Part shown: one piece after another, positions 52,586 through 64,000 of the stretch
How the letters are laid out: every line of letters starts with the position of its first letter
Numbering within the stretch: position 1 is the first letter of the stretch
From: Hortaea werneckii
Lineage: Eukaryota; Ascomycota; Dothideomycetes; Mycosphaerellales; Teratosphaeriaceae
Assembly: GCA_037044905.1 (NCBI GenBank)
Contig: JBAOKB010000048.1
Location: 620,001 to 684,000, forward strand
Direction of reading: 5' to 3'
Length of the DNA stretch: 64,000 nt
The notes under the pieces: generated by a model
Databases searched by the model: none
What the model saw: the letters and a program-made list of their open reading frames with translations, nothing else
What the model was told of the DNA's origin: nothing
Program-made: the position numbers and the translations under genes

Positions 52586-55500
52586 GCTGCGCGACGACGG
52601 CGGCGGTGGCGGCGACAGAGGTGGTCAGGATGATCGGCGGTGGTCGTGTCGGTGCTGAGTCGCAACGCAGCAGCACAGTCCAGCACTCTGAGACACTAGA
52701 TGCTCGACACAACCGGTTCGGGGCAGGCTGGCAGAGTCGTTTCCGCGTGTCAAAGAGGATGCACTGGAAGTATGCCGTGGTCCTACAGCGCACCTGCTGT
52801 CCCTTTCATGCTGGTACCGTAGCTTGGAATGCAAGCTTTCCTACTTGCTCATAGGTTCCCTTGCTGCATCGATACCTCTCCAAGCGCTCCTCGCAGCGAG
52901 CGAACGGTCGCTCCCCCACCTCGCGAGCCAGCGGAGCCAGAACGGGCAGACAGTCGCTCTATTGGGTTTCACGGGCGCAAAAGGGCTTGAGAGGGTGTTT
53001 GGGGATCCCAAGTAGCTGTCGCGTCGCTGATAGGCTGCTCGGTTGCCGCTGAGATGGGAACAGTAGGTCGTACGTGAATTGCGAGAGGTCAGCTCGCTTC
53101 CGTCCACTCCAGCGCTCGTCCAATGCAAACTCGCCAAAGCCTGAGGCCACCACTCTTATTACGCGCTTTGCCTGATTAGATGTGAGATGGGATGGGCACA
53201 CAGGCTTGCAGGACGAGACGCGAAATTTTCCGATACGAGCGACGGCTTCATGTAATATATCGCGCGCAGTCGTCGATGAGATATCGACTTTTATACTGAA
53301 GCGACCCAAAGATGCGTCATGTGCGAAGTCTCCCTCCGCAGGGAGAGGATCATCCCACTCCGTCTCAGGGTGGTGAATAGGAGGGTCTCCAACGTAAACG
53401 CGATTCAATCCTTGACTCGACAGAGCGACAATCATCAACAGCTCCTTTGCGCTCTATGTCTGCCGTTCACGCATCACACATCCCTTTGAATTCTATACGT
53501 GCCCCATTGCCCAACCAGACGTCGCTCACATGCTCGTGTCTTGCGATGGTCCACGACTGAGGGCAATGAATTCGATCGGCGCTGTACAGCCTACCGTCTA
53601 ATAAATAGCTACACCCCACTAGAACATCCTCAGCAAAGAGAATTCCATGCGCCAAATATGGACCCAAGGACATTTTGTCATTCGGGGACGGTTTCAATCA
53701 ATGTGAGCACAACAATGGTTATAGCGAGCCGAAACGAGGCCATGAGCCAGGTACGTGCAACGTTGAGATGCTTGAATCGACCGCCGAAGCAGCGGTGAAA
53801 ACAAGGCGCGCAATGTGCCAAAACCGTGTGAAGGCAAGTTCAAGCTGAACGAATGTTCACCGTCTGTTTTGCGACCGCTCGTTTTGATGCCCCTCCTCTC
53901 ATCACAAACACTTACCGTATGCCCCACCTCGGCTCGGCATCTCCCAGGCTGTCTGCTTGACTAAGTTGGCACTAAGAATCCCTCCGCGAGCTCGCGTGGA
54001 ACTGGGACAGATTATCAGCGATAGGCTAAAGGAAGACTAAACCGCCATCATCTCAGCGGAAACGCGATCCCGAAACCCACGGGCATGGTTGTCGGTGCTG
54101 GCGAGAGAAGGAGAGCCTAGACTTCAGCACGTCCGTCATCAATGACATAGATTGGCAGGGCGTAGGGGATTGTGATATTCGGTCGTCGTTATGGGGGTTG
54201 CGCAGGGGGATCAATCTTGCGAATGATCACGCTGAAGATCGCGATGCCCCTCCCCCTCTTACTCCCCCTCCCCCTCACAGCACCCCGCCGCGCACATGCT
54301 TAGAGACGATCCACCTGGTCGCATCGTAGAATGCGATGAGAATGTTTTGTGATCGGTAAAGTTGCACAGAAACAAAGGACGTGTTAATGAACGTTGTCGC
54401 CAACCTTAATTTGGCAGGAGGCAATAAGCCAGGAACATGCCTTGACACAGGAGGCATCGGTGCACCTGTGGCAAGTGCCCAGGAAGTCAGTTCCGTCGCC
54501 CGCGACAGGAGGCGAGCTGATGGCAAGGTGGTTCGCGACGGATGGAGTTCCTGGCGCAGCAGCAATGCTTTCTCTATTCAGATTCTTTTGGCGCGTAGCG
54601 GAAATGCTTTACCAGCCCGCTACGCCATCCCGTCAGTCCTTTCGAGTGCAAATGCAGCACCATGTTGCCTTTTTTTTGAAGTCGGTCTTAAGGCCTTTTC
54701 GGGCGGCAACGGTGACCTACCTCCTAGTAGGAATAAAGAAGCCAAAGGACCGCGAGTCGCGACTCCTCCGACGGCATTTGACACTCACTGAGATTAGCGT
54801 TGCGCCAAGTGGACCATCACGACCTCCCCGAGCTAGTGTCAACTGTATCCCTGGCCCCCGGAACGGTGGCTTCTATGGAAGCAGATCCGAAAGAAGTGAA
54901 ACACATCATCTTGAGTCGCGTCGCAGGGCGACCAACGTAGAACTTCGCGATTCGCTGGCAGAGAGACGGCAACCATACGAAGGTTGGCATGATCCGGAAG
55001 TCACGAAGCTGCATGGGGGGGAGATGCAGGTACTGCCAGCCTCAAGCATCTGTCATGCAGTTTTTCGGGCAGGTTTTTTGACAGAAAAAAAAAACCGACG
55101 GCTGGGAGGGGAACGGGTGACGAAGTTCGGAACCGTTCGCGGACGATCCTGGTCTGCATGCACGCCGCTCGACTTGCATCGCCAGGCTTGCTAGGCATGG
55201 CGGTGAATGACAGCTACGGTCGAGAGTGCAGTGGCGTGTGTGCTGTCGCACAAGCGGTCAAGTCTTGTTGCATTTACAACGCATTTGACAGCGCCATCGC
55301 CCATCTGCTACGCGCAGGTGGGCATGAATCGGCAGATGCGTTCATTCGACGCGGGACGGATACGGGTGAAGCGGTACGGAGCGCCATGTGGAAGCTAAGG
55401 TATTTGTCGACTCGCCGCCTCATCACGGTTGCGCAGTTCGATGATAGAACGGACGACACACAACCAGTAACAGCGCGCAAATAAAGCGTGCTAGAGGATA

Positions 55501-55978
55501 CATAGTAATTTCGTTTGGTATACACCACGATGATGCAGTGTGCTGGTCAACAGAGACGGGTGGACATAACGAGCGCATTAAGAACGTAATGCAGTGAAAG
55601 TGGATTCGTGAGTGAAGACGTTTAGCGTTCCCGTTTCGGATGGTTTCTGGGCAATCCCGGCGCTACCCCCGCCGAAGCCTTCGCATCTCTCGTTACTCCT
55701 CTCCAAGACCTGTTCAGCCCACCTCACCCCTCTTCATCACCGTGAACTATCGGCGACGCTGTTGATCGCTCAGCGACGACGCGCCTACATCCTCCACTCC
55801 TCCCGCGACGATAGCGATCACTTCTCCCCGGCCATCGCCCCTATGCTCCTGCAGCTTGCCATGTGCAGACATCCCACATCATCCATCATCAGCACTACGC
55901 ATTAACGACTCGGTCGCTGGCTGTCAGAGCGGACAAGGCCCATCAAAAGCACGATAGCAGCCAGCGCATTAGACGACC
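52586..55978. other. Long divergent intergenic region, no supported gene
   Basis: 3.4 kb between the starts of the RasGEF and transcription-factor genes. Open frames exist (for example a 159-codon minus-strand frame at 52959-53438 and a 266-codon plus-strand frame at 54394-55194), but they overlap other frames and do not read like proteins. It may hold long leaders or extended promoters of the two regulatory genes. Confidence 0.45.
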
Positions 55979-58605
55979 ATGTCCGCAGTCGCCGGGTCTG
56001 AGCAACTGGTGGCGCCCATCTCGCCCGCAAGCACGCGCAAGGCGTCAGACGGCACAGGCGAGAAGCCAAGCAGCAACAGCAAAGAGAAACGTTACAAATG
56101 TACCTTCTGTAGCCGCGCTTTTTCGAGAAGCGAACATAGATCCAGACATGAGCGAAGCCGTAAGTTTCCCCAGAGTTGGTGCAGTAATCTTCGCACGCCG
56201 TGTCCAGAGGTGGGGCACGTGGGGATGTACATAAGCTAACAACGACCAGATACTAAGGAAAGACCGTTCAAATGTTCGAAATGCCGCAGTACATTCGTCC
56301 GTCGCGACCTACTCCTCCGGCACGATCGTACCGTCCATGCCAAAGACGGTGGAGTTCCTCTGCAAGCAGAGAATAAGAGAAGAACTACCAGTGGCAGCAA
56401 AGGCTCGCCCGACGGCTCATCGAAGCTGCCAGACCTCGACGAGGCCTCGCTGGAGCAATTTGGCGATGGCAACGATCCTTTCAGCGTGGAGCAAGCTGCT
56501 ATGCTGATGACCAACTTCCAGCAGAGAGCGGCCATGTCTGGACAGGATGGCGGCAGCATGCAGCCCGAGCCCCTGATCTCTCCTCATGGACCTCAGATGA
56601 TGGAGCCCGCCTTGCCTTACGCAGCTTCAATGACGTTGCCGCAGATGAATGGATGGGACCAGATGTTACCGCACAACGTGAACCATCCGAAACCTTCATC
56701 GATATCCTCTGGAATGGAAGCGCAGAACGACATGATGCCCTTCGCCAATTCCCATAGCATGGCTGGCGCATCGAACACACTACCGCCGTTGATGGAGCGG
56801 CAATCGAGTCAAAATGACGGCTTATCTGGATTCAATCCGCCATCCATCAACGGCCTTGCGACGCCTGGTGCACTTTCGCCCTTCCCATCCATGATGGGAC
56901 CCGTGTCCCCGGTCGACTATCGTAGATCGCCCGGCCCGCCACAGCAGTGTACAATCGCCAAGCCGCCGCAGGTAGACACGGACGAGCAAATCAGCCGGAT
57001 CATGGACAACATCAGACGCTGCGATAGCGAAGGCGCTCTTGTCGACACTTTCCGGTTGCCACAGACTTCGGTCCTCAATCGCTATCTGTCTACATACTTC
57101 AGCTTCTTCCACCACCACTTGCCGTTCTTGCACCCCGCTTCATTCGATCCTGCGACTGTGTCTGCGCCGCTTCTACTCGCCGTATTGTCGATTGGTGCAC
57201 TCTACACGTTCGAGCAAGACCAGGCGTACATGCTCCACATCGGCTCAAAGGTTCTGGTGACACAGTTCTTGCAGAAGAAGGACAACTTCAGTTCCCGCAA
57301 ATGCCCAGTTTGGATGATGCAAAGCTCGCTGCTCAACATGAGCTTTGCCAGTTGGAGTGGCGATCCTAAGGGTCTTGAATGGGCTTGCTCTATCAAGAGC
57401 TTGCTCGCCAACATGGTTGCTGGTAACAGATACGAGTTGAAGCTACGAGGTGATGCAAGAGAAGGCCGGCAACCAACTCATGAAGAGTGGATCGAGGATG
57501 AGGGCTGCAGGCGTACTTACTACGCTGTCTACATCTTCTTCGGTCTGCTTACCATGACGTACAACCACACTCCAGCGATCAGCTTCAATGAATTCGACAA
57601 TCTCGAGCTTCCTGCCTCAGAGACACTCTGGAACATCGATCCTTCTGACAACGAAAGCTGGAGCGAAAGCTTGACAGCTTCGACTATCATCACCTTCCGG
57701 GAAGCGCACGATGCATTGTTCCAGGGCGAGAACGCGCGCTACAGTGCTTTTGCTACTCGCGTTATGATAAATGCCCTCTTCCTCGAGGTGTGGTACCACA
57801 AGCGCAGCCCTGAAGCTCTACAGGACGTGGTGACAGAATACAAGCTGCGACTTGCCTTGGACACATGGGAGAAATCACTGGAGATTTGCGAGCCAGAAAC
57901 GGTAGTCGTTCAGCTCAGTGCGCCCCATAAAGGACATCCCCTGATCTTCAACGCGATGGCCGTCTACCGCAATACTCGGGCACGGCTCGTCGTCGACTTG
58001 AAGTCGGTACAAGAAGCCCTGAGGTACCACGACTCGTATGAAGTCGCTGCCGCAATGACTCACGCGCGTGATAAGGTCGTGCGCAATCAGGAAATGTTAA
58101 ATGTCATCCAGGCATGCTTTGATTGCATTGAAGTGGCAGCACTTCAGGGTATCAGATGGGTGGCAAGGACTTCTGCTACCAACTGGAGTATCGAGCATCC
58201 CCTCTGTGGTCTCGACCTTATTGTCATCCTCAGTCTGTGGCTCTGGCGGGTGGAACACGATGACGAACCGGCCAGCGAAGACGAGAAGATCATGTACCAG
58301 AAGTTGCGGGGCTTGTTCGACGAGGACTCCGTAGACGGGTTTAATCAGAAGTTGAGTTCGACTGTGGCAAGGCTTTGGGGCAGTATGATTGACGAGGTGG
58401 TCGTTTGGGGGTAAGTCCTCTCCACCATTCATATTCCCGCACTCAGCTAACATGATCCCGCAGCATCACCAAACTCATGGGCGAATCATTCAAACTCCAC
58501 GCTCAGGCGCTTGTTGGCTACGAAGACGCCGTCATGGCCGAACAGGCCAACGGCACCCCCGTACAGCCGATGGCCCCACACGCAGCGGCAATCGCTGCCT
58601 ACTAA
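55979..58605 (+). CDS. Zinc-finger transcription factor, C2H2 x2 plus fungal-TF domain
   Basis: Three exons (55979-56159, 56250-58410, 58464-58605) join to 827 residues. Two tandem C2H2 fingers lie at about residues 38-91 (YKCTFCSRAFSRSEHRSRHERSH, FKCSKCRSTFVRRDLLLRHD with HAKDGG after). The first intron splits the last zinc-binding His codon of finger 1. A Met/Gln/Pro-rich linker leads to the fungal-specific transcription-factor middle-homology domain from about residue 290 (FHHHLPFLHPASFDP, AVLSIGALYTF, GCRRTYYAVYIFFGLL). This C2H2-plus-MHR combination is found in Adr1/Klf1-like regulators. The target genes cannot be told. The protein should be nuclear. A 3.4-kb upstream intergenic space fits a regulated gene. 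Confidence 0.88.
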
Positions 58606-59345
58606 TCGATTATCACGACCTTCACACGACTCTCTTGGGCTCTCAGGGTGGTCGGTGATGGACCTACACAAGCCCCCGGCTTGTACCAACAGTTTTCCTT
58701 CTTGGGGAGGCGTTCTAGGAACATGCTTTTTGGAAGGGAAATCCGCGCGTTTTTTCTTTTCACTTCGCGCCGCGACTTTTTTTCCTGATACACACAAACT
58801 CAGCGGGGCTAATGGTTGGCTGGAGATGATCACCCGGCCGGAAAGGATGGATAAAGATACATATCACTAATTCTTTGCGGGGAGGAGCTCGTTCGCAAAG
58901 ACACAGTTCATTGCGATGGGGCGCTTTTTCTCGCTTTTTCTCGAGGTCGGCTGGCTCCGCCTAATCAATGGTCCTGCACTTTTTGCTTGGTTTGTTGATT
59001 TTGCTTAAACCTTGATACCATGTACTAGCACTTGTTTTGGGTCCTTGGTCTTTGGTTTGGAAGGGAAAGGGAGGCCAGGCGTTGGGATGTGTTTAAGGGG
59101 GTGCATAGCGTGGTTTATTTGGGGGACCGGAGGTAGACACTGTATTATATTTGGTACGTCAAACTACAACAAAGTGGAGAACACATCTCAACAGTCTCTT
59201 ATTTCTGGGTGATATCTGTACTCTCCTTGCGAAACGCCTTTGTCAACGCCTTCGGCCGTCTCTTCATTAAGGAGCTGAGTAGCTCTTCTCACAACAATCT
59301 GCTCGCTACTTAAAAGTGACATATTTTCTATCGATACGGCTCCCG
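58606..59345. other. Convergent intergenic region
   Basis: The 3' flanks of the transcription-factor gene and the Pro/Arg-rich gene. No gene, and only short T-rich runs. Confidence 0.45.
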
Positions 59346-61235
59346 CTAATAATAATAATCGCCGCGTTCCATCATGCTGTCGCGACGTCTTCCATAGCTA
59401 GCCCCTTCACGCCGCCCACGTTCGTAGGCCTCCTGTTCTCGCCGGCCTTGCTGATGAGACTCCCGCCGGAAGTCTGCAGGGTAATATCCTCCTTCCTCGT
59501 AGTCGGTCAGCCGTCTCGGCAGCCTAGGCGCTCCATATCTACCAGCACGGACGCCGCGAGCTGCTGGATAGTCGTCTTCGTATGAGATCGCGCGCTCCAA
59601 TGGCGCCGGCGGCGGCAGCGGCGGCGGGTATCGGGGCCGTGAGCGGCCTTCTCGACTATACTGCTGTCTGCCCGAACGGTCGTAGGACGAAATCCCGGGT
59701 CTCACTTCGGCGTACTCGTCCACGTACCCTCTGTCGCCGCGTGGCTGTGAACGATAGTGCGGACGACGATCGTGGCTCTTGCGCCTATGCAGGCTGCCCC
59801 GTGGCTCCGACAGCGGTGGAGTGGATGGCGGCGTCGACGACGGTCCAGTAGGCTGGCTCAACACAGACTCGGCCTCTGCACTGGAGCCACTACTCACGTG
59901 CCAGTGTTCGAGTTTTTCTTCTAGGCTTTTCATCTTGTCGTGTAGCTGTTGCATCTTCTTGGCACTGTCTGACCGCTGTCGCCGTGGGCTAGGGGTGCGG
60001 AAGACGCTTTCATCAGGGCTGGGCGACCTTACTCGCATCCTCGGATGAGGACGTGAAGCACGTCTGTTGACCCCCGCGACAGCTTCATCGTAAAATGGAG
60101 ACTCAAAATGCTGGGGATTTGCGATGTCAGGATTCGGTTGGAATGGGTTATGTAAAGGCAACGGACCCGGCTCAAAAGCGTTCTGAGGTTGGTGAGGATG
60201 GTTGGGTGGATTCGGCATACCGCCTCCGGCTGGCAGCATGTGAGGCGGAGGGCCGGCATTGTTCCAGGACATAGGCGGACCTTGGTTGGGGTGCAGGTGC
60301 TCCACCGGAATGGGCGGAGGACCCATTGGCGGCGCCGGAATAGCACCCGGATGACCAATTGGTGGCGCTGGGATCGCACCAGGAGGACCCATCATCGGCG
60401 GCGGCTGAACAGGCGGCGCTGCAGAGTTCGGCATTGGGGGAGGGCCTGAAGGCTGGTGGTTAATTGCCATGGGGTTCTCAACATCCAGAAACTCGTCGCC
60501 AGCATTGAAAGATTGTTTGGGCTGTTTCTTCTTGTTTCCGGTCTGAGCAAGATTTTTATCTGACTTCAACTCGATCAAGGGCTCGTTCACGTCTATGATC
60601 TCTATTGCCTGGTTCACTGTGGTTGCTGCCCTTGCGGTCCTTGTATTCGGCTTGGTTAAAGTCCTGTCCTGTCGTTTGAGAATCACTTGCAATTTCTGGA
60701 CCTCCATGGGACGCGTGTAATGTGGGATGCCACGCTTGAGGACATCGAGTAGAACCCAGTCTGCATTTGGATGCTGCTCTTGCATCTGGCGCTTTTTTAT
60801 CAATTGGTCAACAACTCCTCGCTGTTTAGGACTGAGCTGACTATATTCTGTGACCGGATCTGACTTCGACACTTGACGATGTTTCTTCGCAAGGTCGGCA
60901 AGCTTCTTCTCGTCACATGGCAGACTGCTCTTACCCACTCTACCCCAGCTCAGTTTGCCGTTGTTTGACGCAGCTACCCTTTCGAGCAGATAGCCTTCGT
61001 ACGCGACATCGACAGGCTGGTAAACTTTGGGTTGCGCTCCTTTCTGTTTCTTTGGCTTCGGTTGATTTGAGAAGTCGTCACCAACGAAGTCAATCATAGG
61101 AGGTCTTTGAGCAGCGCCACCGAAATCATCATACACCGGAATAGAACCTGGCGTCTGATTCAACCCCGGATGGAGCCCGCCCGTTGGAGGCGGCATGGGT
61201 GCTGGTGGTGGCGGCGGCGGAGGATGATTCTGCAT
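59346..61235 (-). CDS. Conserved fungal Pro/Arg-rich protein, function unknown
   Basis: A single exon. The first ATG (61235, MQNHPPPPPP) gives 629 residues; upstream only a GTG is in frame. After a polyproline start, an ordered basic block at about residues 75-200 (GYLLERVAASNNGKLSW, QLSPKQRGVVDQLIKKRQ, HPNADWVLLDVLKRGIPHYT, MEVQKLQVILKRQ) looks like the only folded part. The middle is Pro/Gly/Met/His-rich. A short predicted coiled coil (MQQLHDKMKSLEEKLEHW) follows, and the tail is Arg/Tyr/Ser-rich (RREQEAYERGRREGASYGRR). The composition suggests an RNA-associated or scaffold protein, but that is only inference. No known domain recognised. Confidence 0.7.
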   Translation of the reverse strand: MQNHPPPPPPPAPMPPPTGGLHPGLNQTPGSIPVYDDFGGAAQRPPMIDFVGDDFSNQPKPKKQKGAQPKVYQPVDVAYEGYLLERVAASNNGKLSWGRVGKSSLPCDEKKLADLAKKHRQVSKSDPVTEYSQLSPKQRGVVDQLIKKRQMQEQHPNADWVLLDVLKRGIPHYTRPMEVQKLQVILKRQDRTLTKPNTRTARAATTVNQAIEIIDVNEPLIELKSDKNLAQTGNKKKQPKQSFNAGDEFLDVENPMAINHQPSGPPPMPNSAAPPVQPPPMMGPPGAIPAPPIGHPGAIPAPPMGPPPIPVEHLHPNQGPPMSWNNAGPPPHMLPAGGGMPNPPNHPHQPQNAFEPGPLPLHNPFQPNPDIANPQHFESPFYDEAVAGVNRRASRPHPRMRVRSPSPDESVFRTPSPRRQRSDSAKKMQQLHDKMKSLEEKLEHWHVSSGSSAEAESVLSQPTGPSSTPPSTPPLSEPRGSLHRRKSHDRRPHYRSQPRGDRGYVDEYAEVRPGISSYDRSGRQQYSREGRSRPRYPPPLPPPAPLERAISYEDDYPAARGVRAGRYGAPRLPRRLTDYEEGGYYPADFRRESHQQGRREQEAYERGRREGASYGRRRDSMMERGDYYY

Positions 61236-63553
61236 TGTTCCAGATGATAGCGATGTGGTTGCAACCACGGTGATGAGCTGTTACTGCCTCTGACGCGATC
61301 AACCTTGACCGAATACAGGTCATGCGTGGTTTGGAAGCCAATGAAGTGGCAAACTAAGGCGTCTTGAGAAGGATTAAGGCAGATGAATATTGGTCGGAGC
61401 AGGAAAGGACGGCTTTGAAGTAGAGGAGAATGAGGCTCCTAGCTCCTTTGGTCAGCGGCCTCGTCGCGGAGGTGTTGTGAGAACTCGTTGCCTTCTTCAC
61501 AGCAAATGGGGCGTAGGTCATCTGAGAGTCCGCAGCGAGATCGTACATAACCTCGCCAGGTTGTTCATGTAGCCTTCCTGCAGACCCAGGAACTAAGCTC
61601 ATCGTGCAGTGGGGCGTAGTAAAATATTGACTGTGAGTGGGCGCCGAAACAAGGCAGACGCAAGCTTCGAGCTGTATGCATACGCTTCCTGTCAGCACGC
61701 GTCACGGCTATCGCCAAGTATGTACATGGTACTACAGCTTCCACTGTAGACGCTCTCTGGCTTCAAAGGCCTGAGTCGCTGGAATTGAAGCGCAACCCGT
61801 GTCGCCGGACAAGAAGGCGGCTATTCGTGGTTGCAAGAACAATGACACCGTACCTGGATAGCAGTGGCGCCATCCGTAAGACTAGGCAGATAGCATTCGC
61901 TCAGCTCGCAGTCTAGCGGCGTGGACGGCTAGGATCGATCCTTCGAGGCACCCACACCTTTTGCGCCGCCACCGCAACCAAGCCGCTTCAGGAAGCCTTT
62001 CACGGTTCGAGACTTCCTCAGAAAGGGCTGCCCTTGTAAGTGGCCATGTCTCAGATTGGGGTGTGAAGCCAAAAGAAAAATCCATCATCGTATTGCACGT
62101 AAAGTAGTCTCCTGACCTGTCGATGTTGTACGACGTTCAATTAAGCATATCTATGCCTACTGGCGCCGTCGCTGCGTGTTGGAGCGCTTCTAACGCAATG
62201 CCGGTACTACTAGGGTCTTTCGGATCTCACAGGCTTCGTCTCTAACGCCCCGTGGATCTCCTGCTTTGTCGCCTCATGAAAAGCAAAGCCCGTTCATTCC
62301 TGCGGCGGACGTGCGATTTCGTACAGTCAGAATACCGATAGGTCTGTTTCGAGCCAATACGCTGAGCTTGACGACCGAGCGGGGGGCGAATGCGATGGAG
62401 CTACGTGGCCTTGCATCTTTCATGCATAGGCGAAGCGCAGCGAGAGCTCGGCTTGCTACGCCCAGTGATGGCTGAGTTTCGAGGACGCGAGAGACGATAG
62501 CATCCAGCTTGATGAGTCTTAGGCATGCTTGCTTGGTAGGGGAAAACCAAGCTAATTCCGATCGACTTGCCAGCGCATACGCGCAACCGAATTCTTGAAG
62601 TTCAGATGACCGCGAGCGTATCGTCCAGGCCAAGTGTACAAGTCGAATTGTACTCGCCACGCGCTCACCGCTCTATTGGCCTGCTACGGATGTGTCGGTT
62701 GGTAGGTTGCAGCGAATGTGAAGGATTTTGTATGCAAGCCATCGTTAAGCCCCAATCGTGGTTCTGGTATCCTATCGGTAGACGGGCGAAGCTTCGGAGT
62801 GCGATAAAGGCAACAGCTGCATTACAGCCATCAAGATGTCGGCATTGTCGGAGGCGACGCCAGAGGGAGAACTGTAGGTACATGCAGTCACATGCACTCC
62901 GCTAGCCTTGCTGATACTTTTTCTTGGCTCCATCACGACGACCTCCGGCCCCAGTACAGAGTCAGCGCAACTGGGCAGTGAGGAAGCCAATGGCAAGAAT
63001 AAGGAAACAAAAAAAAAAAAAAAAACCCAGAAAACAAACCGGCGCGCTCGCAAGAGCTTGATCAAAAAGTTTCGATTTCTAAACCGACTGTATGCTTACA
63101 CACTGTCTACAACAGCAAGCCTACACATTAACAGAAAAAAAATTTCGTCCTACCCCATCCATCTGCGGAAAGCCAGTGGTCCTTTACATGCCCATGACTT
63201 CCGTCGCCACAGGCCCTGTCCCTTTCCTCCCCCCTCCTTGTCCTTCCCAGATTCGTGTTGTTGTAGAGTTTCGCGTATAAGATGCCATTCCATGCAATAG
63301 TCCAATAAAAGAGCAGAAAAGAACCAACAAGAAAATGGACAGATTCCTCCTTTTCGCCGACTCGAATGAGAGCGGTCCTTCGACGGGTTCTGGTTTGTCT
63401 TTTTGCCGCCGAGGCGATTTCGGCTGCTGCTTCAGCTGCCACGGAGGGGGGGAAAATGTCCCATGCATCTTATTTTTGAACGCCAAAGAACACCTCGCCA
63501 AACGTATCGCTTCGTCGAATAGTAAACATTGGCCGCCGTGTGCGGGTACGGCT
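61236..63553. other. Intergenic region, no supported gene
   Basis: 2.3 kb between the Pro/Arg-rich gene start and the LCB2 3' end. Small open frames only. An A run lies near 63009-63026. The right part is the 3' flank of LCB2. Confidence 0.45.
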
Positions 63554-64000
63554 CTAGTACAGCGGCTGCTTCACGTCCTGGACGCCCCTCCTAATCACAT
63601 CTTCGAGGCGCCATCTCGGTGGAGTGAATGCCGGCTGGTTGCCTGTCTCCAGGCATGACCTGACTTCGCCATCCTTTTCGTTCAACATGCCGTCGTGGAG
63701 GGCCTCTTGCCCACCAGCGACGCCAGAGCTGAACTTCAATTGCAGAACGTCACCTGCCTGATCGCACGCTGCGAGCAAGCGGTCCAGGTCATCCTTGGTG
63801 TGTGCTGCTGAGACACAGAATCGTACACGGGATGTCAGGAGCGGAGTAGCGGGATAGCCGACAACGACTACGGCGATCTTGCGCTTCAACATTTCGTGCG
63901 AGAAAGCCGGGATCTTGGCGGGATGGTAGAGGAGCAGCGGAACGATCGGTGAGTCGTCGTGGCCGTAGACAATGAATCCCAGTCTCTTGAGTCCCAAACG
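63554..64000 (-). CDS. LCB2: Serine palmitoyltransferase subunit 2 (LCB2), 3' end only
   Basis: The frame is open from the window edge to the stop at 63554 (149 codons), so the start and most of the gene lie beyond base 64000. The piece reads LGFIVYGHDDSPIVPLLLYH, then VVVVGYPATPLLTSRVRFCV and SAAHTKDDLDRLLAACDQ, the C-terminal domain of the alpha-oxoamine synthase fold, typical of LCB2. The PLP lysine lies upstream, outside the window. With LCB1 the enzyme condenses serine and palmitoyl-CoA at the ER, the first step of sphingolipid synthesis. The C-terminal tail (WRLEDVIRRGVQDV) is normal for fungi. Confidence 0.92.
   Translation of the reverse strand, partial: RLGLKRLGFIVYGHDDSPIVPLLLYHPAKIPAFSHEMLKRKIAVVVVGYPATPLLTSRVRFCVSAAHTKDDLDRLLAACDQAGDVLQLKFSSGVAGGQEALHDGMLNEKDGEVRSCLETGNQPAFTPPRWRLEDVIRRGVQDVKQPLY

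Noticed and set aside
52959..53438. 159-codon minus-strand frame upstream of the RasGEF gene
   Set aside because: No family resemblance and no splice or context support. Too weak to list as a gene.
54394..55194. 266-codon plus-strand frame in the long intergenic region
   Set aside because: No recognisable domain, it overlaps other open frames on both strands, and its composition looks like random translation of GC-balanced DNA.

Overview
The window is nuclear DNA of a filamentous ascomycete. The host genes have short GT-AG introns with CTAAC-type branch points. Several families are typical of Pezizomycotina: 2EXR/F-box-like proteins, a C2H2 plus fungal-TF regulator, a Dma1-type FHA-RING ligase and a Cdc25-type SH3-RasGEF. 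The TA-rich island at 22.2-39.4 kb looks as if it was made by repeat-induced point mutation (RIP). Dothideomycetes is my best guess for the class, but this is an inference.

Left arm (1-22.2 kb). A Pex11C-like peroxisomal gene and a Ubc6/UBE2J-type ERAD E2 both have single-base frame breaks. They are followed by a family-61 glycosyltransferase, an acidic mitochondrial membrane protein, a Tim17-like membrane protein divergent from eIF4B, a 2EXR protein, a Ser/Pro-rich conserved fungal protein, a degraded region with an eEF2 pseudogene fragment and a roughly 240-bp degenerate tandem repeat, and a second 2EXR-like protein.

Mobile island (22.2-39.4 kb). One TIR element, flanked by TA and with 19-bp exact inverted ends, is heavily mutated in RIP style and carries a ruined Tc1/mariner-type DDE transposase. 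Two copies of a 6,799-bp Ty3/gypsy chromovirus lie inside it, indistinguishable by eye and in the same orientation. Each has 402-bp LTRs and its own 5-bp target duplication (TAGAG for copy 1, GCAAG for copy 2), so they are independent recent insertions. Copy 1 splits the dead transposase gene. The retroelement has Gag (CCHC), Pol in the -1 frame after an A-AAA-AAC slippery heptamer, a C-terminal chromodomain, a primer-binding site complementary to the predicted 5' end of its own transcript (Tf1-type self-priming), and an antisense ORF with exact Zn2Cys6 spacing plus a coiled coil.

Right arm (39.7-64 kb). This holds an ER protein disulfide isomerase (KDEL), the mitochondrial processing peptidase alpha subunit, a Dma1-like FHA-RING ubiquitin ligase, a Cdc25-like RasGEF (SH3-WW-RasGEF), a C2H2/fungal-TF regulator, a proline/arginine-rich conserved fungal protein, and the 3' end of serine palmitoyltransferase subunit 2 running off the window. 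Several intergenic spaces between convergent genes carry very long homopolymer or dinucleotide tracts.

The host genes are unrelated housekeeping and regulatory genes. There is no biosynthetic cluster, CRISPR array or recognisable RNA gene.
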